DNA from: a virus
Strand: one strand, 5' to 3'
Length of the DNA stretch: 46,062 nt
Virus record (IMG/VR): IMGVR_UViG_3300009702_000035
Location: 1-46,062 of that record
A program made the position numbers and the translations under genes. The notes under the pieces are model-generated. The model did no database searches, was not told the DNA's origin, and was given only the letters and a program-made list of their open reading frames with translations. Shown one piece after another: positions 24,685 to 31,845 of the stretch (positions within the stretch are counted from its first letter, which is position 1; each line of letters starts with the position of its first letter).

Positions 24685-25524
24685 ATGACCAAGCAGGACG
24701 CCAGCAAGTTGACCCGGGGCCGGTTGGATGTCGAGGTTCTGAAGCACTTCATCAACGGCGGGTTCGGCCTGATCACCGTGACCAACACCCGGACGGACAA
24801 GCACGTCACCCTCCGGTTCGCAGAACCGACCCGGAAGGGCCAGCCGCGCGACCCCCACGCTCCGATCTTCGTCTCCAACTTCCAGGGGACCCGGGGTGAC
24901 GAGCACACCAAGTCGAAGCGCGCCTGGGCCTACTTCGGCTGCATCTGGCGCCAGGACCGGGAGACCAAGAAGCCGATCAGCCCCCGGTTCTGGTACCACT
25001 CCGCGAAGGCCAAGGGCGGGATCCGGTTCGACTCGGCCTGCACCAAGACCGTCGAGTGGCTGATGGACATCACGTCAGGCAAGCGGACGCTCCCCGACTA
25101 CATGCAGCTGTGGCACGAGGGCACCTGTTGCTTCTGCGGCCGGCCCCTGACCCAGACCGAGTCGATCAAGCGCGGCTACGGACCGACCTGCGCCAAGCAG
25201 CGTAGCCTCCCCTACGGCAAGGTCACGTCTCGCGGCCGGAAAGCATGTGATGTCCCTCCGGCCAAGGACGACGCGAGCTACGACGAGCGCGTGGCCGAAC
25301 TGCTCAAGGCCGGGTTCGACAAGGCGTTCGCGCACGAGATCGCGGACGGTGAGGCGATGCAGGCGAAGGAACGCGCCGAGGAGGAGCGGCGCTGCCGCGA
25401 CAAGATGGAGCGCGACAGCCAGCAGTCGGTTCCTGCACAGGAGACCAAGAACCCGGAGGCGCAGGAGGTTCCGGCTGAGAAGGCCGAGTTCGCCGATGAC
25501 CTCGCCGGGTTCAAGTGGATCTAG
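24685..25524 (+). CDS. DUF6011-containing protein
   Basis: 279 residues with GGAGAGGCAG before ATG. Residues 1-140 are alpha/beta with HVTLRFAEPTRKGQP and GTRGDEHTKSKRAWAYFGC. At about 150-175 is a zinc-binding DUF6011 motif: CCFCGRPLTQTESIKRGYGP then TCA. The C-terminal third is a charged helix (YDERVAELLKAGFDKAFAHE) and an acidic, Ala/Glu-rich tail ending FADDLAGFKWI. DUF6011 occurs in many phage and bacterial proteins without known function. First gene behind the 24634 promoter. Confidence 0.75.
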   Translation: MTKQDASKLTRGRLDVEVLKHFINGGFGLITVTNTRTDKHVTLRFAEPTRKGQPRDPHAPIFVSNFQGTRGDEHTKSKRAWAYFGCIWRQDRETKKPISPRFWYHSAKAKGGIRFDSACTKTVEWLMDITSGKRTLPDYMQLWHEGTCCFCGRPLTQTESIKRGYGPTCAKQRSLPYGKVTSRGRKACDVPPAKDDASYDERVAELLKAGFDKAFAHEIADGEAMQAKERAEEERRCRDKMERDSQQSVPAQETKNPEAQEVPAEKAEFADDLAGFKWI

Positions 25525-25537
25525 GAAAGGAAACAAC

Positions 25538-25588
25538 ATGATGGACAGGATCAAGAAGCCGACATCACCAAAGGAGCGTGCCAAGTGA
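25538..25588 (+). CDS. 16-residue leader peptide
   Basis: MMDRIKKPTSPKERAK with AAAGGA 6 nt before the ATG. It ends in TGA that overlaps the next GTG (GTGA). The basic mini-ORF fills the whole gap between two genes, so it probably serves translational coupling. Confidence 0.55.
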   Translation: MMDRIKKPTSPKERAK

Positions 25589-26349
25589 AATTCGACGCTG
25601 ACGCGACGATCCAAGTGATCGTGAACTGGATCCGAACCGCCGTGGAACTTCGGTTGATCACTCGAGAGGCCGGCGACGCCGCGATCATGTGCCTCCACCT
25701 TGAGGGGGACGAGGCCGTCCTGGCGAACCGGCTGATCACACGCGGCGCGGACCCGTTCGCCCTCGAGTACGTCAACGAGGGGAAGGTCTCGGACAAGGTC
25801 CGGGCTGCCCACTACGCCGGGCCCGGGGTCTACTCCCGGGACGACCCGGAGCGCCGCCACTACCTGACACTCTGTGCGCTGTCAGCCGACGAGACCAAGG
25901 ACGGTCAGGACCAGACCTTACGCGATAGAGTCCTCGAGTTCGCTCAGGGCCTCGCAGACCTCAACGCGCTCGAGGTCCAGGTTGCTGCGCCGAGGGATGA
26001 CCTCGAGCGCCACGCCGACGCCGAGGAGAAGCGCATCATGGAGACGCCGACGATCCAGATCGACGTCGGGTGCGTGAACATGATGGTCGGGACCTCCGAC
26101 CGCGTCTTCGCCAAGGCCTACTGGTCGGGGCGGCCCTGCGCGGGCGTCTACCACGTCCACCCCGTCGAGGGTCCGGGGATCCTGGTCGGATGTGACCCAC
26201 AGGGGACCGCAGAGGTCACGCTGTTCGACCTCGGGGTCAAGGTGGACAAGACGATCAAGCCCGACCTCGGCGTGGTGACCGACGAGCTGACCCTGACCCG
26301 GGTAGCCGGTCATCTTGAGCGTGCTGGATTCGAGGTCCCCCGTGGCTAG
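25585..26349 (+). CDS. Unknown protein, accessory operon
   Basis: 254 residues from GTG at 25585. N-terminal helical part (IQVIVNWIRTAVELRLI, GDAAIMCLHLEGDEAVLANR), a middle acidic helix (DLERHADAEEKRIMETP) and a beta-rich C-terminus (GILVGCDPQGTAEVTLFDLG). No family is recognised. It ends inside the start region of the next gene. Confidence 0.6.
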   Translation: MKFDADATIQVIVNWIRTAVELRLITREAGDAAIMCLHLEGDEAVLANRLITRGADPFALEYVNEGKVSDKVRAAHYAGPGVYSRDDPERRHYLTLCALSADETKDGQDQTLRDRVLEFAQGLADLNALEVQVAAPRDDLERHADAEEKRIMETPTIQIDVGCVNMMVGTSDRVFAKAYWSGRPCAGVYHVHPVEGPGILVGCDPQGTAEVTLFDLGVKVDKTIKPDLGVVTDELTLTRVAGHLERAGFEVPRG

Positions 26350-26872
26350 CACCGTGAGAAAGGTCCACTTCGGGGACCCCCATAAGCCGCTCTGCCGGAG
26401 GACCGGTCAAAGCGACCGGCGCCTCATGGCGACGTGGCATGGCGACGAGGTTACCTGCCGGCGGTGCCGCTACCGGATCGACAACCCCCGGAAGGGGCCG
26501 CCGAGGACCGATGCTGAGAAGGTGCTGTTCAGGCGCCGGTTCTGGATGGCCCGGTTCCCCGAGGCCAAGCAGCCGTGCGCGTCTTGTCCGTTCCGGGCTG
26601 ATAATGACGAGGCCTTCCAGGAGGTCTGCAAGCAGATCGCGGAGGTAGCCGGCAGGACGGTTGGCGGTACCGCAATCACCCGAAAGGCAACGACTGACAT
26701 CGCCCGCCTCAAAATCAGGCGAGAGGTCCGTAGCTGCGGAGACTTCGTCTGTCACTCAACCGTCTACCGGGACGACTGCCGCGAGCGGAGCCCGGAGTCA
26801 GCCTGGCGACAATGCCCCGGGGCGACTCGCTTCTTCAAGACCGGCCAAGGCGTGGAGGAACAGGATGGGTAA
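26342..26872 (+). CDS. DUF6283-like Cys-rich protein
   Basis: 176 residues from GTG with GAGGT 5 nt upstream. The N-terminus has a first zinc-like pair (KPLCRRTG, EVTCRRCRY). The core is KQPCASCPFRADNDEAFQEV followed by RSCGDFVCHSTVYRDDC and WRQCPGATRFF, the CxxCPFR...CH...C pattern of DUF6283-type phage proteins (recognised by eye). Codons for GGTA contain an exact palindrome (26664-26673). The TAA overlaps the next ATG. Confidence 0.65.
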   Translation: MASTVRKVHFGDPHKPLCRRTGQSDRRLMATWHGDEVTCRRCRYRIDNPRKGPPRTDAEKVLFRRRFWMARFPEAKQPCASCPFRADNDEAFQEVCKQIAEVAGRTVGGTAITRKATTDIARLKIRREVRSCGDFVCHSTVYRDDCRERSPESAWRQCPGATRFFKTGQGVEEQDG

Positions 26873-27584
26873 GAAACGAAGCATTTTGGATAAGGCCCGG
26901 GAGCGCCAAGGTATCCGGCGCTCCCGGAAGGAAGCTGAGGCGCAGAGGCAGAGGAACCTCGGCGCGTTCCTTACGGCCCGGGAGACCTTAGCCAAGATGC
27001 GCCAGGGGATCCTGGACTCGGGTGCGCGGCGCGACTCCTGCATCCTCTCAACCAAGCTCTACTGTGAACTGGGATCCCGGATGAGCTTCAGGGTCGCAGA
27101 GATGGCTGTAGAGGCCTGCGCGATGAACGTCCCGGCCTCCAGGGTGGCTCACGACATCGACGACTACAGCGGCTCTGAAGCAGCCTGCAGCGAGATCGCC
27201 AGGAGGCTCGTTAGGGAGAAGGGACACATGGTGGTACTCGGTGACCCCCGGGCGGAAGGAGACGGCTGGACCGGTCACCTCGTGGCCGTGATCGAGACCC
27301 CGGAGGGACTCGTCGGCATCGACCTCTCGCTCGACCAGGCGTCGCGGCCGAAGAAGCTGATGGTGCTCCGGCCAGTCTCGTTCCCCGTCACGGACGAGTG
27401 GCTGAACGGGGAGACTGTTGCCCGCCTCCGCCTCAACACCGTCGACGGGGATGTCCTGGTCGACTACCGGGCTCGGCCGTTCGAGACCGGCTACCTCGAA
27501 TCACCTGACTGGACCCGGACCTACAACCCGATCCTGTCGGTCAACGAGAATGGGATCCAGTTCAACATGGAGTGTGATGCGTGA
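26865..27584 (+). CDS. Papain/transglutaminase-like protein 2 (Cys-His-Asp)
   Basis: 239 residues. A basic N-terminal helix is followed by Cys59 in RRDSCILSTKLYCEL, His138 in GWTGHLVAVIE and Asp153 in LVGIDLSLDQASRP, the same order as in the protein at 22824-23270. A C-terminal beta domain has LNTVDGDVLVDYRARPFETG. Function unknown; a thiol hydrolase or a degenerate version is possible. It overlaps genes on both sides (ATGGGTAA and GTGA). Confidence 0.6.
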   Translation: MGKKRSILDKARERQGIRRSRKEAEAQRQRNLGAFLTARETLAKMRQGILDSGARRDSCILSTKLYCELGSRMSFRVAEMAVEACAMNVPASRVAHDIDDYSGSEAACSEIARRLVREKGHMVVLGDPRAEGDGWTGHLVAVIETPEGLVGIDLSLDQASRPKKLMVLRPVSFPVTDEWLNGETVARLRLNTVDGDVLVDYRARPFETGYLESPDWTRTYNPILSVNENGIQFNMECDA

Positions 27585-27961
27585 GACACAACATCAACAA
27601 GCACGGAGCCTGGATCTATGTCGTCTGGAACGGGCCCTGGATCCGCGGCCGGAGGACCGTCAATGGTCGGCTGGCTGGAACGTCGGTGTCGGGTCAGGTC
27701 GTGGAGCACCGCGCGTTCGCGACCGTCGACTCAGCGTTGAAGTACCTCCACGACAAGCTCGTCAAGACCGGCGAGGTCCCGGCCGCCGACTTCGAGGAGT
27801 GGGCTGCGTGCCTGGCGCAGAACCGGCCCGGCGCGACTGACTGCTACTACAGTTGCTACCCCATCGTCTGGTATGACCCGGCGCTCGACGACGGGGATTT
27901 CGAGGTCAACGACTACAAGGAGTGGGAGACCGCCTTGCGGTACCGCAAGGGAAAAGGTTAG
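27581..27961 (+). CDS. Unknown small protein
   Basis: 126 residues from GTG overlapping the previous stop. Aromatic-rich (GAWIYVVWNGPWIRGRR, CYYSCYPIVWYDPALDDG) with a helical middle. The C-terminus LRYRKGKG is encoded by the palindrome at 27937-27946, so the repeat has changed the protein end. TAG stop. Confidence 0.6.
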   Translation: MRHNINKHGAWIYVVWNGPWIRGRRTVNGRLAGTSVSGQVVEHRAFATVDSALKYLHDKLVKTGEVPAADFEEWAACLAQNRPGATDCYYSCYPIVWYDPALDDGDFEVNDYKEWETALRYRKGKG

Positions 27962-27972
27962 AGAACAGATAA

Positions 27973-28098
27973 GTGACCACGCCGGGTGAGCCAACCACGC
28001 GATCCTTGAGGCATCCCTGGGTGCCGTGAGCCTCGAGCGCTGCCAACGAGGTCCTGGCCGAGGACAAGCTGATCCAGATTCGAGAGGTGATCAAGTGA
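27973..28098 (+). pseudogene. Small ORF with an in-frame TGA
   Basis: Frame from GTG 27973 to TGA 28096, whose last bases overlap the next GTG (GTGA). It is broken at codon 19 (TGA, 28027-28029). After the break ANEVLAEDKLIQIREVIK reads as a normal helical C-terminus. TGA is one C-to-T step from CGA. The start lacks a good ribosome site. Confidence 0.45.
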
Positions 28099-28484
28099 GC
28101 TGCGACCACGAATGGGAGGTCTACTGGGTCTTCCCGAACCTCCGGGCCAACACCGTGGAGGTCCACGCGACGTGCCGGACCTGTACCGCTGATGACCAGG
28201 TCGTCATTGGCTTTACCCAGGAGTCTATCCAGGACCTGGTAGAGGATCAGCTGGGGCCGCCGCCGGCCCGTCCTGGGATCCAGGAGATGGAGCGCATGAT
28301 CAGCCGGGCGGCCCGTTCCCGGGCGGAGGATCACTGGGTCGACCCACGAGAGGAGCACCGGAAAGAGGCGGTCAAGGTCACCCGGACCTACGTCACGCGA
28401 TTCTTCGAGCAGTACCACGACCTCGAGTAGATCCCTGACAAGGCTCTCGAGGCTGTCCTGGACCGGAAGGAGTGGAGGCTGTGA
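28095..28484 (+). pseudogene. Zinc-knuckle protein with an in-frame TAG near its end
   Basis: GTG at 28095 after GAGGTGATCAA. Residues 1-111 include SCDHEWEVYWVFPN and CRTCTADDQVVIGF (CxxC) and a helical end. TAG occurs at codon 112 (28428-28430), then IPDKALEAVLDRKEWRL follows in the same frame to TGA 28482-28484, which overlaps the next start (GTGA). The 4-nt overlap used by the neighbouring genes is restored only if the TAG is read through. If the TAG is a true stop, the last 17 codons are not made. Confidence 0.6.
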
Positions 28485-28744
28485 AGTACGTAGTCGTCAT
28501 GGAGAACGGAGACCTGGTGGGGCCCGTAGCGCTCGAGGAGGCGGGGCAGTACTTGTCGTCGATCGACGACAAGGTAAAGCCCATCCATGACCCTCGGATC
28601 TGGCGCCTCGGGGTGACCGACCTGCGATCACGGATCCGCTTGGCCGGCCTCGCCCCGATCTACCTCGGGGAGATGTCCAAGTTCGAGATCGAGAAGTGGC
28701 TGCTGCGCTATCAGGAACACATGATTGCCGAGCTGACGTCGTGA
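28481..28744 (+). CDS. Small protein, unknown function
   Basis: 87 residues from GTG (GTGGAGG just upstream). A short beta-hairpin start (YVVVMENGDLVGPVALEEAG) is followed by helices (FEIEKWLLRYQEHMIAELTS). No family recognised. TGA overlaps the next ATG (TGATG). Confidence 0.6.
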   Translation: MKYVVVMENGDLVGPVALEEAGQYLSSIDDKVKPIHDPRIWRLGVTDLRSRIRLAGLAPIYLGEMSKFEIEKWLLRYQEHMIAELTS

Positions 28745-28917
28745 TGTTCCTCCGTCGATTCGCTCCCCGGGTCGGGACCCGGCCGGGTTAGCTCGGGCGC
28801 CTGATCTGCCGGTGGGCCGGTCACCCTCCGGGTCCGGTGTTCCGTGGGGTGATGACCGACCGAGGACTCGAGCTGGAAGACATGCGCTGCCGCGCGTGCG
28901 GAGAGGAGACCGAATGA
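28744..28917 (+). pseudogene. Small CxxC protein with an in-frame TAG
   Basis: Frame from ATG 28744 (TGATG overlap) to TGA 28915-28917 (ATGA overlap with the next gene). It is broken by TAG at codon 16 (28789-28791). The part after the break (WAGHPPGPVFRGVMTDRGLE, then MRCRACGEETE) is plainly coding, with a terminal CxxC. Both ends keep the overlap rule of this operon, so this was, or is, a single 57-residue gene. Confidence 0.6.
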
Positions 28918-29309
28918 GACCGCTAGTGATCGACGAGGTCGCCCGAGAGGACCTGCGGAGGGTTCGGACCTTCGCTGAGGCGAACCCGATCCCGCGGGAT
29001 GTACTCAGGGCCATGAGATCGGGTGACTACCCGCCTCCGGGTGACTACCAGGAGTGGACTGCTAAACTAGACCACGGTTGGCGCGTGGTCTTCACGGTCG
29101 AGGACCAGCCGATGGGGATGTGCCGCCACCTGAGCGTCAGCGTCTCCTCCCTGGCTGAGGGCAAGGCGCCGAACCCGGCGGGCGTCGCGATGATCGCCCG
29201 CGAGTTGGGTTTCGCGCTCGAGTCTGACGGGTTTACCTATAGCAGGGCACGCTGCTTCCCCGACCCAGGCGTGGGCTGGGCAGCGCCGAACGTGATCGAG
29301 CCCTTATGA
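28914..29309 (+). CDS. Unknown protein, accessory operon
   Basis: 131 residues from an ATG overlapping the previous stop. Helical N-terminus (VAREDLRRVRTFAEANPIPR), a beta core (DHGWRVVFTVEDQ, CRHLSVSVSSLAEGKAPNPA) and a C-terminus with YSRARCFPDPGVGWAAPN. No family recognised. ATGA overlap with the next gene. Confidence 0.65.
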   Translation: MRPLVIDEVAREDLRRVRTFAEANPIPRDVLRAMRSGDYPPPGDYQEWTAKLDHGWRVVFTVEDQPMGMCRHLSVSVSSLAEGKAPNPAGVAMIARELGFALESDGFTYSRARCFPDPGVGWAAPNVIEPL

Positions 29310-29587
29310 GTACGCTCAGGACCCTCTGCTGCGGCGTCGAGCCCGAGGTCACCGTCCGGCTCAGCGCCCGCCTCCCGCTCCGGTTCAACCGCCGGGTGAC
29401 CAAGCATGCTCTCCGGTCCCGGGACGTCGTGATCGAGGCCGCGAACTGGGAGCGCGCGATCTGGTCCTGCCCGGGGTGCTACCGGATCTGGCCTCCCGGT
29501 CACCTACTGGGGCCCCGGGACGTGACTCTTGCGGTACGCAAGACTCTGACCCGGGTGGGCTATGAGCGACCCACGGACCCCACCTGA
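29306..29587 (+). CDS. Small Cys-containing protein
   Basis: 93 residues. Contains TLCCGVEPEVTVRLSARLPL and SCPGCYRIWPPGHLLGPRDV, a CC and a CxxC, possibly one zinc site. Near the end LAVRKTL is encoded by a damaged palindrome copy lacking one base (29529-29541). It ends in TGA. Confidence 0.55.
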   Translation: MSTLRTLCCGVEPEVTVRLSARLPLRFNRRVTKHALRSRDVVIEAANWERAIWSCPGCYRIWPPGHLLGPRDVTLAVRKTLTRVGYERPTDPT

Positions 29588-29810
29588 CCCTGAGCACGCT
29601 CAGTGGCCTCCCGTGGGGTGGGGCTGCACTATCCGTAACTGGGAGGCCCGGCTCGCGGCCTAGAGGCGTGGGCCACGGGAGATCGAGAGGACGTGGGAGC
29701 TAATGGTCAAGGTCATCGTCGTGATCATCCTCCTGACTACCCTAGATGGGGAATGGATTGACAGAGCACGAGATCAGGTTTGCCCTCGCGGCTGTACTCG
29801 AGACCGTTAG
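29562..29810 (+). pseudogene. Possible small gene with an in-frame TAG
   Basis: ATG 29562 overlaps the previous gene. 33 codons (including WPPVGWGCTIRNWEARLAA) run to TAG 29661-29663, then the frame continues (RRGPREIERTWELMVK, and a hydrophobic VIVVIILLTTL) to TAG 29808-29810. The second part has its own ATG at 29703 with GGGAG close upstream, so it may be a separate 35-residue membrane peptide. The evidence is only readability and codon use. Confidence 0.35.
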
Positions 29811-29925
29811 GGCCTGGGACGACGCCGACAAGAGCGGGATGTTCATCCCTACCTACGGCAAGATCGATGCACAGATCGACGTGCTCAGGGAGGCGCTGCG
29901 TCCCCTCCGGGATGATCCTGGATAG
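29746..29925 (+). CDS. Small helical protein, last plus-strand gene
   Basis: 59 residues: helical with HEIRFALAAVLETVRAWDDA and IDAQIDVLREALRPLRDD. The ATG at 29746 has no clear ribosome site; a TTG at 29758 with GGGGA 5 nt upstream is an alternative start giving TEHEIRF. Strong third-position GC supports it as real. Confidence 0.55.
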   Translation: MGNGLTEHEIRFALAAVLETVRAWDDADKSGMFIPTYGKIDAQIDVLREALRPLRDDPG

Positions 29926-30268
29926 GAGCAGTGTCGGTATTCTGATGGACTTTTTCTTTCTGAGTTAGTCGTGGGATAGATAATCGTCCCCCGGGGGTCG
30001 GGTGTAGTTAGTTATTACTAGGTAGGCCGTTTCCGGTCCCGGGTGGAGATAACGTAGGTAAAGAGATGCGGCTCTGCGTAAACCTAATAAGGGGGATCCA
30101 GATCGGCCCTGATCTTGATCGTCGTAAGGGTCGCTCCGGGGCTCACCACGAGCCTGCCCGGTAGGCCCGACCCCTATTACCTAACGGACCTCCAGGGCAG
30201 CCACGGGCCCCGCAGGGGCCTCTGCGTCGATGTCGTGTTGGGACGGAAGCTAAGCAGTTAGGTCAGCC
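29926..30268. other. Gene-poor convergent zone
   Basis: Between the last plus-strand gene and the first right-arm minus-strand gene. It holds CCCCCGGGGG (29988-29997) and a GGCCCC-GCA-GGGGCC hairpin near 30207-30222, either of which could help end transcription, but neither has a T-tract. A 21-codon minus-strand ORF (30084-30149, SPGATLTTIKIRADLDPPY) looks coding-like but is too short to call. No tRNA or origin was recognised. Confidence 0.5.
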
Positions 30269-31207
30269 CTAGAACCCTGCTCCGGGTCCACGCCAGGGCG
30301 GTTTCGGCTCCTGGGCGGGGTCAGGTTCCGGGTCCCGGGGTAGGACTTGCGGTACCGCAAACTCCCGGTCCAGGGGATCACCGGGTCCCGGGGTGCCGGT
30401 ACCGTCCGGGAGAGTTTGCGGTACCGCAAGTCCCGGTGCGGGTCCGGGGTCTGACCCAGTGTCGTCCTGGGGAGTTTGCGGTACCGCAAGTACACCCCCG
30501 GAGTCCGGGTCAGACCCCGAGGCCGGTAGTGGAGTTTGCGGTACCGCAAGTCCAGGCTCCCTGGACTCGTGGTCGACGTCGATCACCTGGCCTCCCGTCC
30601 TGAGGGCCGGGACCGGTCCAGGGAGCCGCGGCTGCATCCCCGTCAGGGCGGGGTTCAGTGCCTGGCTCAGGGCCTGCCGGGCGCGGTCGTAGCCCGAGCC
30701 GATCGACTCGACGGTCAGCCGGAACCCGGCCTGGTCTACCTCAGGCCGGATCACGCCTAGCTCCTTCAGGAGCTTCGCCAGGTCGCGCTGGATCGTCCAG
30801 GCCAGACCGGGGTCGTCCTGCTTCATCGCCTGGGCCGTGGTCTTCTCCGCTACCAGGGCGAGCTGTCCCACGACCTCCGCGGTGCTCCACTCCCGGACCT
30901 CCCGCCCTACCTCCTCCCGGATCTGCTTCAGGTCCATCCTGATCGTGCTGGCGCTACAGCGGAACAGCGCGGACAGCTCCGTGCTCGTCTGGCTCCCGTT
31001 AGCGAGGAGCATCAGGCAGCTACGGCGCTGGCTCGGCGTCAGGTCCCGCGGGTCCAGCCTCCGGTTCCTGATGTCGTCCAGGAGCCGGAGGGCCGTGTCA
31101 GTACCGGCCAGGAGGACGGTAGCGCTGGACCCGTTCTGGCCCGACGCTGTCTTGGGGCGCTGGGCCTGCGGTACCGCAGCCTTCTTGCGGCGGAGCCTAC
31201 CAGCCAC
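30269..31207 (-). CDS. HTH protein with a palindrome-coded C-terminal repeat
   Basis: 312 residues from the GTG at 31207 (GGGGGG 7 nt upstream); a GTG at 31255 is the alternative. Residues ~58-100 form an HTH: DLTPSQRRSCLMLLANG then LFRCSASTIRMDLKQIR. A helical region follows with EVVGQLALVAEKTTAQAMKQ and WTIQRDLAKLLKELGVIRPE. The last ~90 residues are Pro/Gly/Asp-rich and contain four AVPQ units at about 20-residue spacing, each encoded by an exact palindrome copy; a fifth copy codes AAVPQ near the N-terminus. It could be a small terminase-type or regulatory DNA-binding protein. The clustering of sites in its own gene suggests it may bind them, which is untested. Confidence 0.7.
   Translation of the reverse strand: MAGRLRRKKAAVPQAQRPKTASGQNGSSATVLLAGTDTALRLLDDIRNRRLDPRDLTPSQRRSCLMLLANGSQTSTELSALFRCSASTIRMDLKQIREEVGREVREWSTAEVVGQLALVAEKTTAQAMKQDDPGLAWTIQRDLAKLLKELGVIRPEVDQAGFRLTVESIGSGYDRARQALSQALNPALTGMQPRLPGPVPALRTGGQVIDVDHESREPGLAVPQTPLPASGSDPDSGGVLAVPQTPQDDTGSDPGPAPGLAVPQTLPDGTGTPGPGDPLDREFAVPQVLPRDPEPDPAQEPKPPWRGPGAGF
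30349..30547. repeat. Four-copy array of the palindrome at 60-69 bp spacing
   Basis: Exact GCGGTACCGC at 30349-30358, 30418-30427, 30478-30487 and 30538-30547 (spacings 69, 60, 60), each within TTGCGGTACCGCAA. Between copies the DNA is Pro/Gly/Asp-coding and GC-rich. A further relaxed match (GCCGGTACCGTC) lies at about 30395-30406. The spacing is a multiple of three, so the array is maintained inside a reading frame. Confidence 0.95.
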
Positions 31208-31368
31208 GGTCGTGCCCCCCTGGGGTCGGGCTATGCGGGGGGATCGGGCCTGCACGGGACGGGATCGGGCCCTGATCCCGATCCTGACTGGGCCCCTGAC
31301 TGGGCTGGTGCTGGCGCCGTGGTAGGCGCTGGGGGCCCCGTAGGAGCTGTAGGCCCCCTGGTCGGGCC

Positions 31369-31845
31369 CTATCGGTCCCTGGGGTCCTGGTTGGGCTCGT
31401 CTGTCGCGTCGTTGTTGCTCTGTTTGCCATACCGAGAACCTACCGGAGTGGCGATCCGTGTGTCAAGGCGTCAGGTCGTGCCGTCCTGCTCTGCCTCCCG
31501 GGTTAGCGGTACCGCTACTCCCGTGCCGGCCTGGCCGTCAAGCTCGTAGACCTCCGCCTCGTGGTCTCTCGGTCAAGCCTCCCCTGGGCACGGCTCCACC
31601 ACGTCAGGGCAGCCAGCCGTCCCGGAGCCCCATCATGCCCTGCCGCGTCCTGGACTCCCCGGGACCTCCTGGGACTCCTGCGACTTCCCGCCCGGGTAGA
31701 CGCGCCGGTACGCCGAGTCCGGGTCGGCGTGGCACGCGGCACAGCACGCCCTGTCCTGTTCACGTGCTGGCTGTACGTGGTGGAGCCTGCGACGGCCTAG
31801 CCTCCTCCGGCACCACCAGCAACAGAACGTCCTCGCCCTACCCAC
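31369..31845 (-). pseudogene. Cys-rich gene with three in-frame TGA codons
   Basis: GTG 31845 (GGAGG 4 nt upstream) overlaps the previous stop by 8 nt. Codons 1-70 read TFCCWWCRRRLGRRRLHHVQ, DRACCAACHADPDSAYRRVY and end at TGA 31633. The same frame continues with coding-like, high-GC3 sequence through TGA at 31573-31575 and 31471-31473 (DHEAEVYELDGQAGTGVAV, RLDTRIATPVGSRYGK) to TAG 31369. Each TGA is one C-to-T change from CGA. Either the gene has decayed or only the 70-residue first part is made. A TTGACA-N18-TAGGTT element at 31440-31469 may be a promoter instead, as it precedes an ATG at 31430. A palindrome lies at 31506-31515. Confidence 0.5.

Noticed and set aside
29926-30268. tRNA gene or replication origin in the convergent gap
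   Set aside because: No T-loop consensus, cloverleaf or iteron was seen on either strand.
31440-31469. TTGACA-N18-TAGGTT as a leaderless promoter for an ATG at 31430
   Set aside because: The ORF at 31430 is Pro/Arg low-complexity with poor codon bias, whereas the frame of the interrupted gene runs through the element with high third-position GC. Kept only as an alternative.
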